Under the pieces are notes generated by a model. It did not search any database and was not told where the DNA came from. It saw only the letters and a list, made by a program, of their open reading frames with translations. A stretch of DNA of 21,525 nucleotides. Origin: Paramacrobiotus richtersi. Its lineage: Eukaryota; Tardigrada; Eutardigrada; Parachela; Macrobiotidae. The position numbers and the translations under genes were made by a program. Positions 8,780 to 19,020 of the stretch are shown here, one piece after another. Location of the stretch: NCBI GenBank assembly GCA_034698045.1, contig JAQGAU010001087.1:1-21525 (forward strand). Direction: 5' to 3'. Numbering within the stretch: the stretch's first letter is position 1; each line of letters begins with the position of its first letter.

Positions 8780-9344
8780 TTTTCTGGCAACTACTGAGTT
8801 TGGTGTAAGAAATGTAGCCTAAGACAATGTTATTAGAAGGAGCATCTGTAATGCGTACGTCCACATACAGTAGTTGTGTGGCTCTCTAGAACGGACACTT
8901 TCAAGGCCATATCTGTAGTTCTTTTCATAGTGCGAACTCACAACGTACCAACAAACAACTGCCCCAGTCGGCACCGCGACAGAGCGTGCATGACACATGT
9001 TGTACTGATTACCTTTTATGATTCCATATCCGACTGATAATATTGATCTTCACCGTGTGGCTTGGAATAGCGGATAATCCATGCGTAAGCACCGGAGTGC
9101 ACAGCGTGAGATCGGCTTGGCAGCAATTATCCCACGTGAACATGGCTTAACGCCCCCCTATACCCCTATACCGCCTCGGTCACCTGCTAAGCGTTTTGGT
9201 ACTTCTGTAACCGAAGATTTTTGCTTTCAGTTCTTCAATGCAGCTCGTTTTTTCCAGGAGATGATCAGATCTGTACAAACCGCCACACTTTCACTGAAAT
9301 GCTGCAAGCGCACTGCGTACGCCTGATATAAAGGTCCCACACAT
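8780..9344. other. Intergenic stretch upstream of NAT-A
   Basis: This should hold the NAT-A promoter, but I see no convincing TATA or initiator. An 81-codon frame at 9081-9326 has no recognisable domain and no partner elsewhere in the window, so I do not call it a gene. The stretch ends where homology between the two tandem units begins. Confidence 0.4.
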
Positions 9345-9856
9345 GTTCCGGCAGCCGGTGACCTGGATCCCACGCGCTATGCGTATATATGCTTGAGAAA
9401 TCTGCGGATTCAGAGAAAGGTCGAACCGTTACCCCATACATTCGGTTTTCGTAGCCTAGTATTCCGTCTCTTCATCATACTTCTTTTCTACGTAGTACCG
9501 TGAAGAAGAAAGGATATTTTCAGTCTCGTTTAGCCTTTGAGAAATGCGGGCAGTTCATTGCGCGGTAAGCCGCTTTAGTATTTATTATACTGAGCTAGCC
9601 AAGGTCAAGCGCAGATGGCAGACAAAAAAACGAACACGCAGCATTATGTTTCTGCAGTAATTTTCGGGCAACCGCCAGTCTCCTAGGGTCACAAAGCGTA
9701 CGACATGTACCGCGCATACATGTTACATCGGATCATTTCAAAAGATCACCCACTTCGCTATGGCTTTCCATCACAATAAAATTCGAACTCCGCCTCCGAA
9801 CAAACCACAGACACGCGCTTTGCGCAAACCAGGCAGCAAATAAAAACAGTATGAAA
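9345..9856. other. Downstream flank of NAT-B
   Basis: Patchily homologous to 14683-15506. Shared stretches include AAATCTGCGGATT, GGTCGAACCGTT and AGAAAGGATATT, and CATACATG.TACATCGG near 9713 and 15360. A TTTATT at about 9580 (AATAAA on the NAT strand) may be a distant poly(A) signal. About 9648-9706 is inverted relative to unit 2. Confidence 0.5.
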
Positions 9857-11485
9857 TCACATTGTAGGACAAGCGATTCTACATGGACTCCTTTCAATTC
9901 CCCTTTTCTCCTCCTCCGTCAATACCAAACCAAAATACTTTTCAAACGCCTTTATCCTTTCCTCGTCACTTTCAAACGCCTCTGTTATCAACCCCGCTTC
10001 CTTCTGCCCGGCCACTCTTTGTTTGACTCCAAAACGATTATGTAACGTCCGCTTCCCGACAATCTTCCCATCTTCCAGCAGGAACTTGACCACCATCAGG
10101 TTGTGCGTGAAGAATGGAGATAACGTGCTTGTCCTGTCCGACATCATCTGGTAATCAGGTGGCGTGAACTCCACTGTATCGCAGAATCCAAACTGATCCA
10201 CCCAGTCGTCACCGGGAGAGGCTCGGTGAAACATCACTTTCATAGGGAGTTTCATACCGGGATACGTATGCTCGCTGATCTTGTATTGTTCTGGTGCAAC
10301 GCCATCAACTACTTGGTCCATGGTGTATGGTAGCGGTGCTATCGGGTTCCCGGTGCCGAAGCCAACCTCGACGAGATACTTCTGGCTGCCGACCGTTACG
10401 AGACTTGTCATGTGGCCCCTTAAAAGTACAGCAGACCATTGTAGACAATTGTCAAATCTCTATATCTTTAGGAGTTTGTACTGTTATAGAATTACTTCTG
10501 ATTAACTTTTAATGCAAAGTCGTGAGAGATTTATTTGTGCAAACAATTTGGATGGTTCTGCTATTCACAGGAGCGTGAACAAGATCAAGCACTGGTACCA
10601 AGCTACAGAGCAATACGGTATGAATTACTTACCGTACACTGTATTGATTGTTATATTATTCGTTAATTTCTATGTCTAATGTTAATTTCTAATTTCTATG
10701 TTAAATTCTTTGTTAATTTCTATGTAATGTAGATTGTTATATAAAGTTGTGATAAGATAAACCCGATGCAAACATGACAGCGTACAAGAATGGTTACATT
10801 ACACAGACAAGAATGGTTACATTACAAAGTGTTAAACAACCATTTCTGTTGAGCTGCTACCTAAGCCTTTTGAGTCAACATGTGTAACTCGTGAGTGGTG
10901 GCTGTGTTTAATGAAATAAACGAAAAAGTATGTGGTAATGGTATGCGCCACTTTAACTGAATTATTGCGGTACGAGTACGTGGAAAGATTAAGGACCCTT
11001 ACCAAACTTCCGGATCCCCTCCCTGACTCACTCTCCCTCCCAATGTTACCAAGTCAAACCCAAGGCTCCTGAGTACAGTTGTTAAAAGCGTGTTCATTTC
11101 GGTGCTGCAAACACATGTACAACGGTTTCATTCGAATTCTGCTGTCCAAACGCAGCTACTAATATACTGTTTAGCAACAACACTGAACATGTTCTTGAAT
11201 TTCTGGATTACTCATAATGGTGAGTAGTTACCAGTATCCGCCTCGTCCTCTTGAATCGCCGACAACTTTTTGGAAGATAACTTGGGGATCAATCACGATT
11301 CTCCTTTGATCATAGTGCATTCGGAGGTTCTCGAATGGAACATAAGCTAGATGGTGCTGTTGCAGCTTGGTCAGAGTGTCGAGTGTTGGAGGTGGTAGCT
11401 GCATGTCTTCCGCTGCGCCCTGGAATCCGGGATAACGAATGTATCGAAGATACTGAAAAAGCTCTGATTCGGTATAGGTTGCCAT
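9857..11485 (-). CDS. NAT: Arylamine N-acetyltransferase NAT-B with Cys-His-Glu triad
   Basis: Exons are 11485-11232, 11104-11003 and 10418-9857, giving 305 residues. Introns are 127 and 584 bp, with GTAACT and GTAAGG donors and TTGCAG and TTTTAAG acceptors. Intron positions and phases are identical to those of NAT-A and NAT-C. Motifs are VPFENLRMHY, RGGYC with Cys85 split by intron 1, and GHMTSLV with His121. Position 136 reads GAG, so YLVEVGFG has Glu where the family's catalytic Asp normally sits. Exon 3 is otherwise well preserved, with FKYFGLVLTEEE-type C-terminal sequence and no stops, so the change looks tolerated rather than part of decay. A Cys-His-Glu NAT from Bacillus cereus is known to be active. 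It is the nearest paralogue of NAT-C, by tandem duplication. It is probably a functional acyltransferase, with altered kinetics possible. Confidence 0.92.
10660..10745. repeat. GTTAATTTCTATGT tandem repeats in NAT-B intron 2
   Basis: Three to four imperfect copies of GTTAATTTCTATGT are separated by short AT-rich spacers. They are absent from the matching NAT-C intron and help explain why this intron is longer (584 against 369 bp). Confidence 0.6.
10784..10826. repeat. Two-copy tandem repeat in NAT-B intron 2
   Basis: Two identical 20-base copies (10784-10803 and 10807-10826, core CAAGAATGGTTACATTAC) with a 23-base period. This is a recent local duplication. Confidence 0.75.
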
Positions 11486-12942
11486 CTTTCTTTGCAGCTG
11501 TTGAGGTATTCAAGTGATTTTGAAAGCGACTTCGGATTGTGCAGATTAAAACAGTCTTAGTAATCTGCTCCGTAACAAACGCCCTATAAGTAACACAGTT
11601 ATCCGCACAGGCTCGAAACAATAATATTACGATGAAAGTATTTTGCGGTTATATCAGTTTGCAGTTGCTGATTACTACTTACACTTGTTAGTGATATTCT
11701 ATGCAGATGCAACGCGCTGATCGTGAACCGGCTTGCGCACGCGGTGGTCTCGTACCATATATTATGTAAGTAAGGGAAATGCACCGGCATGTACTTCTAG
11801 TGTATTTATGCTTGCAGTGCGTTTATCAAAGATTCAAACGTTATCGCTGAACCATGATTACACCTCATTTCAAAAGGTGTTTGCGTTTACATTAGCATGC
11901 GCGCTCGCATGCCAAATAGGAGAAAAAGCGATCTTGTTATGAACACCTCAATCAAATAACCTCATATATATAACTTGTAAAACTTGACTGTCCTGAAGCG
12001 AATTTCGAAAATTCGCATTTAGCCAGATCGGCGCGTAGAGCACCCGCACAAGGCATAAATTAGCAAAGGGATACGTTTCGAAAGAGCATTTTTTCTTCTA
12101 CTAGTCTGCATAGAAACATTTCCCAACGACTAAGTGAACAAAAAACTCCTTGCGAGGAAAATTAGATCAGCCAGTTTCGAATTCTGATGACAAACCCAGA
12201 AGTGGAAAAACTGTTGACCTTAATGGCTGCGGATCGCTCATCACCATGCCAAGCTGTTTTAAACTTTATCCGATACTGCATTGATTACTCTTGCAAAACT
12301 GATCAAGAATAGCCTTTTTGCACCATCCACACAAAAGCAACAGTAAATCTCCCGTTTATATATGAATTGTTAATGTTAAAACTTATAGTTTACGTACAAA
12401 GTACAAAGATCGAGTTTTAATTCGTTCTTAAGTTTCCGTTATGGAATGGACCCATAAGGTTTATGCACAACGAAACGCGACCGTTTCTTCGTTATTACCA
12501 TTCATAAGTGATACATTTATTCGGCAGATCGTTATAATTAAAGGCCGGTCCATCTCCACAGCATGGAACACTGGGAAGATGTAGTAGGTTTAGCCAGGAC
12601 TGATTTCAGAGGACATTTTTTATGGATGTCCCAGTTATCAAAACACGGTTTTTGAAGAGGAAGAATTACCCTCCCAAACGAGCAATCGCGGAATTGCAGG
12701 CGCTCAACAATTCTGGAAATATCAACCACCGAAACATCGGTCGAAAACTGAGCGTCACCTGTTACGGCGCTACATCATATTATCAAAGGTCTGATGTTGC
12801 GCTGGGTGTAGCGACTATTCAGTTATTTCACTGTAATTGGCAGAATTGAATTATCTCTCAGTCCCAAATACTACTGCACCGACAAGAGACTGTGCGCTCT
12901 TCAGCTCAATACCGTAAAGTACCTTCGGTGCAGGAACAACAC
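11486..12942. other. Intergenic stretch upstream of NAT-B
   Basis: The first roughly 380 bases are shared with the NAT-C upstream DNA, including GACTTCGGATTGTGCAGATTAA about 35-55 bases before the start and the block at 11700-11860. The middle (about 11940-12780) shows no gene. A 75-codon plus-strand frame at 12622-12849 and an overlapping minus-strand frame have no recognisable content. The end holds one copy of a repeat described separately. Confidence 0.45.
11700..11860 (-). promoter_or_regulatory. Conserved upstream block of NAT-B (candidate promoter region)
   Basis: Lies about 215-375 bases before the NAT-B start and matches 17085-17265 before NAT-C. Shared words are GCAGATGCA.CGCGCTG, AACCGGCTTGCGCA, TATATTA.GTAA and TGCAGTGCGTT.ATCAAAGATT. 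It is more G+C-rich than its surroundings, with a TATA-like ATATATTA. Conservation may only reflect recent duplication. Confidence 0.3.
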
Positions 12943-13093
12943 ATCACGAACTGGGGCTGTTTCCCGATCTGTTACTGCATCTACGACACTATATAGCACT
13001 TATTCAATGTAATGGGCAGAGCATATTATCTCTCCCAAATACAAGAGACTGCCCGCTCTTCAGCTCAATAACCTGAAGTGCCTTCGTTGTGCA
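12851..13093. repeat. Two copies of a roughly 80-base noncoding repeat
   Basis: The segments 12851-12932 and 13025-13093 share TTATCTCT, CCCAAATAC, ACAAGAGACTG, GCTCTTCAGCTCAATA and ACCTTCG-type words. Homology extends upstream of each copy, to about 12785 and about 12965. A third copy lies at 18371-18440 in unit 2, which has only one, so the doubling happened in unit 1 or a copy was lost in unit 2. Confidence 0.65.
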
Positions 13094-13540
13094 GGATGTG
13101 TACACAAGCGAGACCACGAAAGGGACGTCCGTAATTCTCCCGCTACACATTAATTCCGCGGTTTAGGAGCGCCATACAAGTGTTGGTTTATCGGGCTCTC
13201 GAAGATTCAGGGTCTTTTTCATTCTCACTGTCCACTTCAGCTTTCTTTAATGCTTCGACGTTAGCAATTTAATCGACACTAATAATGTACCTCAGATTTG
13301 TACAAACAATTTCACCGTACTGAAGGGAAAAAGCGAACAAATATGTTCGTGAAAATATGTTCACTTGAACGCAAAATATTACTTGGTTGTTACAAACTAT
13401 ATCAATCGGACAAAATTCTAACAAAGAATCTTTTAATGTGAGTCTCTACGATGAGATCCAGAGAATGGCGGAGAAATGGTTTTCGCCCCACCGGTCCGGT
13501 AATCGCTGTTTATAAACAGGAAATTAATCTGCAAATATTA
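12943..13540. other. Conserved noncoding block, unit 1
   Basis: Closely matches 18274-18876 over about 600 bases, from CATCACGAACTGGG to CTGTTTATAAACAGGAAA. Open frames are not conserved between the two copies, so it is not a protein gene. It contains a short perfect palindrome, CTGTTTATAAACAG (13507-13520). It could be an unannotated RNA, a regulatory region, or simply recently duplicated DNA. Confidence 0.6.
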
Positions 13541-14005
13541 AAACGATCGACTTTCTGCTCTACCGGATAATCTTTCGCGACTTGCATATAATTTCCATAA
13601 ACAAACAAGGAATGCTTTCTAGAACAACGGTCAATGGAGGAAAATTTTCACTATCTTGGCTCCGTTTCATATTTATTACAAATCTATGCGCATTACATGT
13701 GCTTTTTTCTTTAAGGTACATACGAGTACAGAGAATTTTTGCAGGAAGCATCACTTGCATTTCTGTGTGTGTGGTTAGTGTAGAATGTTTGCTGCTAGTT
13801 CCCTGAAAATAGATATGTGTGTTAGTACTTGAAGCTATATTCACGTTAAAATGTACGATTTAGCTGCGTGATAATTCTGTTAATCAATAATCTTACGTGT
13901 TAGTGTTCTTATCATTCGTTTTTTCTTCTTTCCCGAGTGTAAACTTGTTTCGATTGGTATATCTAAAATCCCATCTTAGTGTATGACTGTGTATCAATCA
14001 ACTGT
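13541..14005. other. Stretch downstream of the GPCR remnant, no gene seen
   Basis: AT-rich. Overlapping short frames on both strands (13560-13844 minus, 13582-13806 plus) have no recognisable domain and no counterpart in unit 2. Confidence 0.4.
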
Positions 14006-14335
14006 AATTCTGTTTACCGGGTCTGCAGCATTTCGGATTTCCTAACAGTAACATATAATGGAGCCAACATCGGAAAAATGATATTTCCCCAGAAAACATC
14101 CTGAAATCCCGTAAGCACCACCGGAATCGCAATGAGTACCATGTAAACGAGGCGAACAACATTCGTGCCACGATAATCCGCCGTTTAGATGTAATACTAA
14201 TCGCATGATTATTATCCGCTTGTACCGGTTCCCACTGGGAAAGGACACAGCACACACGTTGTTCGAACAGATATCACGGTGTACACAATTCCCTTTATGC
14301 CAATAGACGCGAACGCACCAGTGGTAATCGCCACA
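14006..14335 (-). pseudogene. GPCR pseudogene, 3' remnant (paralogue of 19467-20339)
   Basis: Matches the last roughly 110 codons of the intact GPCR, TM5 through TM7: ITTGAFA, GI.GIV.TVI.VRTTCV, then QWEPVQAD, KRRIIVARMLFASF.WYSL and FRCWLH.LLLLGN. These blocks fall in different frames, so there are at least two frameshifts (one after VRTTCV, at about 14240, and one in TM6). Homology stops abruptly at about 14335, so TM1-TM4 are missing. It occupies the same place in unit 1 as the intact gene does in unit 2, which makes it a decayed tandem duplicate. It is not functional. Confidence 0.9.
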
Positions 14336-14682
14336 CATATTACTGTATATGTTACTTTAAACAGTACAATAATACATCGGTGGAACATTGATTAGAGCAT
14401 GAGCGTGGTGCAGATATGAACTTCTGGGTCAGTAAACGTACCAAAGCAATCATAAATACTTTTTTTAATGTTTGAAACTGAAATTTTGTAGTTTTCATCT
14501 GCGCTGATTTTCTGATACTGTCGACTGGCCTTCGCCAATCGTCAGTTATATAAGCAATCATAAATTCGTTGTTCCCACCTCTTCTTGCTAGGTATGTGTA
14601 TCCCGAAAGCGTCGTTGGTGGATAACTTTAATACTGAAAAAAGCTCAACAGCGATGCCAATGAAACTGCTAGGTTATAGCGG
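14336..14682. other. Junction DNA between the two tandem units
   Basis: Neither GPCR-like nor similar to the start of either unit. A 69-codon minus-strand frame (14352-14561) has no recognisable content. The lost 5' half of the GPCR copy should have been here, so this DNA marks a deletion or replacement at the unit junction. Confidence 0.45.
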
Positions 14683-15506
14683 TACCGGCGGCCAGGAACA
14701 CAGCGAGCGCACTCGGTAGTCGGTATGCGTCCTACTGGGAAATCTGCGGATTTAGACAGGTCGAACCGTTGAAGCATAAATTACGATTTCGCAGCTGAGT
14801 GCTCCAGCCTCCGTATCTTCATAATACATCCTTTCTGCCGTAATTCCGTGGAAAAGAAAGGATATTGTCAGTCTCCTTTAGTCTTTGAGGGAAGAGGGCA
14901 CTTCACTATCCTGTATACATATTTTTATTATACATACACTATTAAACATATTTTTTTGTGTTGGCTTCTGACTGTATTGTACTGGACTAGGCGAACTCAA
15001 TAGAAGAAGCGCAGACTGCGGAAAACCAGGCCAGATAGCTGCATAGTTCTCATTCACTTTATCAGATTCTAGATCAAGTAGTCCATAAAATCCACTTTAC
15101 GCACTGGCCAGCCAAAACGGAAAATAATTTTAACCAGCATTTCTGGGAGTCGCTAATGACGTACGCTATGTGACCCCAGGAGACTCGGCGGCTACTAAAA
15201 CACACTCGAAATTACTGTATAACGTGCTGTGGTACTTTTACTAATAGTATTCTACATTTTAAGACCTGCGAACGACGTCGTGCCCCGAACATGGCGCTCG
15301 CGGACGCATGTATGACCTACAGTATTTTGTGGCGGAAGACGTGATAACTATTCTGCCGTGCATACATGATACATCGGAATAATCGGATTCCGGAAGGTCA
15401 TCCAGTTCACTATGGTCTATTCCATCACAAATCTATTTGGACATCGTTACCGAAGAAACCACAAACTTTCCGCAAAACCTGACAGCCCAGAAATATTATA
15501 ATCTAA
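14683..15506. other. Downstream flank of NAT-C
   Basis: Homologous in patches to 9345-9856 but about 300 bp longer, with extra DNA around 14900-15150 and 15220-15350. No gene is seen. About 15150-15217 matches unit 1 in inverted orientation. Confidence 0.45.
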
Positions 15507-16870
15507 TTAGGTTGGAGGACAACCGATCCTACATGGACTCTTTTCAATTCCTTTTTTCTCCTCCTCCGTCAATACCAAACCAAAATACTTCTCAAACGCC
15601 TGTATCCTTTCATCTTCACTTTCGAACTTCTTCGTTATCAGCTCCGGTTCTTTCTGTCCAGCCATTCTTTGTTTAACGCCAAAATGATTATGCAACGTCC
15701 GCTTCCCGACAATTCTCCCATCTTCCAGCAGACACCTGACCAGCATCAGATTCTGCGTGAAGAATGGAGAGATCGTGCTGGTCCTGTCCGACATCATCTG
15801 GTAATCCGGTGGCGTGAACTCCACTGCATCACAGAACCCGTACTCATCCAACCAGTCGTCATCCGGGGATGCACGACGGAACAGCACTTTCATGGGTAGT
15901 TTCATACCGGGATACACATGCTCGCTAATCTTGTATTGCTCTGGTGTGAGGCCGTCGAGGACTTTATCCAGGGTGAACGGAAGAGGGGATGATGGGTTGT
16001 TGGCGCCGTAACCGACGTCGACGAGGTACGGCTGGCTGCCGACTGTCACGAGGCTTGTCATGTGGCCCCTTAAAAGTGCAGCAAACCGTTGTAGGCAATA
16101 GTTAAATCTCTGCACCTCATTCTGAAGCGTTTGTATTTTTATGGATATGATTATTTAATAAGCTCCATTTACTAGAAATTCTTGGGCAAATGTACTAGTA
16201 TTTGTGCACAGAAAGTTCTGATGGTTCTGTTGTTCACAGAAGCGTCAAAAAGCTAAGGAAACGGCTATAGATGCTGCAGAACAATACGCGACGCAGTAAT
16301 AAAAGTTATGACAAACAAGTCGACACAGGTAACGTAGAATAGTGGACAATATAATTCTGCGGATTAAGCACTAGTACTACCTAGCCATTCGAGCCAACAT
16401 TTGCATGATGACTATAAAACGTTTAACGGTTCCTTACCAGGCTTCCGGATCTCTTCCCTGGCTCACTTTTCCTCCCAGTGTTACCAAGTCAAATCCGAGA
16501 CTCCTCAATACAGTTGTAAACAATGTGTTCATTTCGGTGCTGCAAAGAAAACGGTTTCGTTGTGAGCTCAGATATCAGTATACTGTTTAGCAACAACACT
16601 GAGAACGAGTAATTACCAGTATCCGCCTCGTCCTCTGGAATCCCTGACAACATTCTGGAGGATGACTTCGGGATCAATAAGGATTCTCCGCTGATCATAA
16701 TGCATTCGGAAGTTCTCGAATGGAACGGAAGCCAAATGGTGCTGCTGCAGCTTGGTCAGAGTGTCGAGTGTTGGTGACGGTAGCTCCACATTTTTCGCTG
16801 CGTCCTGAAATCCGGGATAATGAATGTATCGAAGATACTGAAGAAGCTGTGACTTGGTATAAGTTGCCAT
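15507..16870 (-). CDS. NAT: Arylamine N-acetyltransferase NAT-C (three exons)
   Basis: Exons are 16870-16617, 16539-16438 and 16068-15507, giving 305 residues. Introns are 77 and 369 bp, with GTAATT and GTAAGG donors and TTTGCAG and TTTTAAG acceptors. The full triad is visible: Cys85 in RGGYC, split TG|C by intron 1; His121 in GHMTSLV; and Asp136 in YLVDVGYG. VPFENFRMHY gives the PFEN motif. The exon 2 core is CTEMN followed by TVLRSLGFDLVTLGGKVSQG, close to fungal NATs as I recall them. The C-terminal AFEKYFGLVLTEEEKKGIE is shared with its paralogues. It is the nearest paralogue of NAT-B but keeps the normal Asp, so it serves as an internal reference. Expected role: cytosolic acetyl-CoA- or acyl-CoA-dependent N-acylation of aromatic amines. 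The substrate is unknown. Confidence 0.94.
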
Positions 16871-18273
16871 CGCCTCGCTTTGCAGGGACTAAAGTATTGA
16901 TAAGTGACTTCGGATTGTGCAGATTAATACAGCGTAACAACTAACGAGCGCCCTACAAGCGATTTGATAAAGTGTTGCTTACAAGCTCCGACTGATAAAA
17001 CTACAAAATTAATGAAAGTAAGTACTTCGCGGTTATGCCAGTCTGCAGCTGCTGATTACTGCTGACTGATGTTCCATGCAGTAAATGCAGATGCAGCGCG
17101 CTGTGGTTTACACTTTACAACAGACTGTTGATTGTAAACCGGCTTGCGCAATGCGCATGCGGTAAGGGCTCGTGCGGTATATTACGTAAAAGGAATGCGC
17201 TGATTACTTCGCGTATACTGTATTTCTGATTGCAGTGCGTTCATCAAAGATTTTCAATAGCTATACCGTGAAGGAAAGTTTACTTCCCATCACGGCTATA
17301 CTTATATTATTCTGTTTGCCATGCAAGTCCAAATGCTAATCTACATGTAAACGCCATCTGGAATCACTGTAGGTGTGAATGAGAAAAAGAGATCCAGTTA
17401 ACACTCCAAGCAGATACCCACTCTTGCAGAATATTTGTGAATTTTTGGTGACCCGACAGTAAGAAAAAATCCTGTATTTGTACGACAATTTTAGCCTTGA
17501 AACCAAGCTCACGCATATTCGGATCGTATTCCCACACCGGATGCTAGTGTATTGAACCGCTTGTACGCAAAGGTAAAACTTGACCTTCCCTGCTCAGAAA
17601 GGTATTAGGTAAATTATGGTAGTGTTGTTTCGTTTTTACCCGAGCTTTCGCAGCCGTATAAATAAATTTATAACTACTTGTGGTAATACATGAATAAAAA
17701 TGTTTACTGCACACCGGAAAAAAAAGCGCACTTACATAAGTTACATATATTATGCACATTGCAATAAAGCACCTGCACTAGCTACATCGCATTTGCGAAC
17801 GGCCATCTGCTTATTTATATACCAGCAAGCAGAATGTTTCAAGGAGCACCGCGGGATCGACGCCTGCAGCGCAGGTACAACTATAAAATTTAATAGTGTT
17901 CCAGTATGATGAACGCGTGCGCCAGGAGAAATATCTCTTCCTTGTTAAATTAATAGCTGATGTCCAGTTTCTTGCTGAAGACCTCCTAAAGCCATTATTA
18001 TTGTGAATACATATAATTATTATCACAGTGTACTGTTTTTATGTTTGATTGTGCACAGTCCGAAATTATATAAAATTGCAATGAATATTATTTATTATCT
18101 GCATAAGTATTCGTGTGGAATATACAACGTTTTAGCCTGTTAGTGTGCATTTTCCCCAGCGCTTACGTACCGCTGGGACTTGAGAATACAGAGCAAAACG
18201 GGTCCATAAATATGTTGCGTGACTTATAAGTCATGACACGTTAATTAAACAGGAAACACTGAGAAATTTGTCC
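16871..18273. other. Intergenic stretch upstream of NAT-C
   Basis: The first roughly 400 bases match the NAT-B upstream DNA. From about 17300 to 18270 there is no convincing gene, RNA or repeat. The short frames at 17544-17759, 17700-17909 and 17811-18026 overlap on opposite strands and look like chance. Confidence 0.45.
17085..17265 (-). promoter_or_regulatory. Conserved upstream block of NAT-C (candidate promoter region)
   Basis: Counterpart of 11700-11860. It carries an extra roughly 33-base insertion that forms a hairpin (GGTTTACA at 17105 pairing with TGTAAACC at 17133, with ACAACAG and CTGTTG inside). TGCGCATGCG at 17151-17160 resembles an NRF-1 type palindrome. Function is inferred only from conservation. 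Confidence 0.3.
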
Positions 18274-18876
18274 CATCACGAACTGGGTCTGTTTCCTTCT
18301 TCGATCTGTTACTGCATCTACGACACTATATAGCGCTTATTCAATGTAAATTGGCAGAGTTAATAAAAGCAAATTATCTCTCCCAAATACAAGAGACTGT
18401 GCGCTCTTCAGCTCAATATCCTAAAGTACCTTCGTTGTGCCAGGATGTGTACACAAGCGGAACCACGAAAGGGAAGTCCGCGTTCTCCAGGGACACATTA
18501 ATTCCACGGGTTTAGGCGCGCCGTACAAGTGTTGGTTTATCGGCCCTCTCGAATATTCAGAGTCTTTTACATTCTCACTGTCCACTTTATCCGTATTTAA
18601 TGCTTCGACGTTAGCAGTTTAATCGACACTAATGCACCTCAGATTTGTACAAACAATTTCTGCTGAACGAGACAAAATGAACACAATGGAATAAAAATAT
18701 GTTCAGTTGACGTAAAATGTTACTCGGTTAACAGAAATTATATTAGTCTGACGGAATTTATTTAAAGGATCTTTTAATGTGAATCTCTCCGGTGTGATCC
18801 AGAGAATGGCGAAGAGATGGTTTTGGCCACACCAGTCCGGTAATCGCTGTTTATAAACAGGAAAATAATCTGCAAG
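18274..18876. other. Conserved noncoding block, unit 2
   Basis: Counterpart of 12943-13540, carrying the single-copy version of the roughly 80-base repeat (18371-18440) and the CTGTTTATAAACAG palindrome. The 61-codon plus-strand frame at 18437-18622 is broken in unit 1, which argues against coding. Confidence 0.6.
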
Positions 18877-18927
18877 TAAAATTGGTTCAAAATCACCCGG
18901 TATTTATAACTGCATACGTTTTCCATT

Positions 18928-19020
18928 TAAAAAAAATTAAAAATACAAAATATACAAATATACAACATATAAAAAAATTAAAAGTACATTAAAAAAATTA
19001 AAAATGCATAAACGCATTTT
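18928..19020. repeat. AT-rich low-complexity tract
   Basis: Repeated AAAAAAATTAAAAATAC-like words, three to four imperfect copies. It is absent from the matching place in unit 1. Confidence 0.7.

Larger units (their letters stand above)
9345..14335. repeat. Tandem segmental duplication, unit 1 (NAT-B plus GPCR remnant)
   Basis: Collinear with 14683-19805. Matching landmarks in order are the NAT downstream flank (9400-9540 and 14740-14885), the NAT gene, the upstream conserved block (11700-11860 and 17085-17265), a long noncoding block (12943-13540 and 18274-18876), and the GPCR 3' half (14006-14335 and 19490-19800). The offset between units drifts from about 5650 to 5330 bp, so each unit has gained or lost DNA. 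The borders are approximate. Confidence 0.8.

Noticed and set aside
9081-9326. 81-codon plus-strand frame
   Set aside because: No domain, no paralogue in the window, no splice context; compatible with chance.
12538-12849. Overlapping plus- and minus-strand frames that look somewhat protein-like
   Set aside because: Neither has a known domain or a match in unit 2, and the plus-strand frame runs into repeated noncoding DNA.
13998-14338. Two overlapping minus-strand frames of 85 and 98 codons as new small genes
   Set aside because: They are frames through the frameshifted GPCR remnant, not separate genes.
18437-18622. 61-codon frame in a conserved block
   Set aside because: The matching block in unit 1 has stops and length changes in this frame, so conservation is not of coding type.
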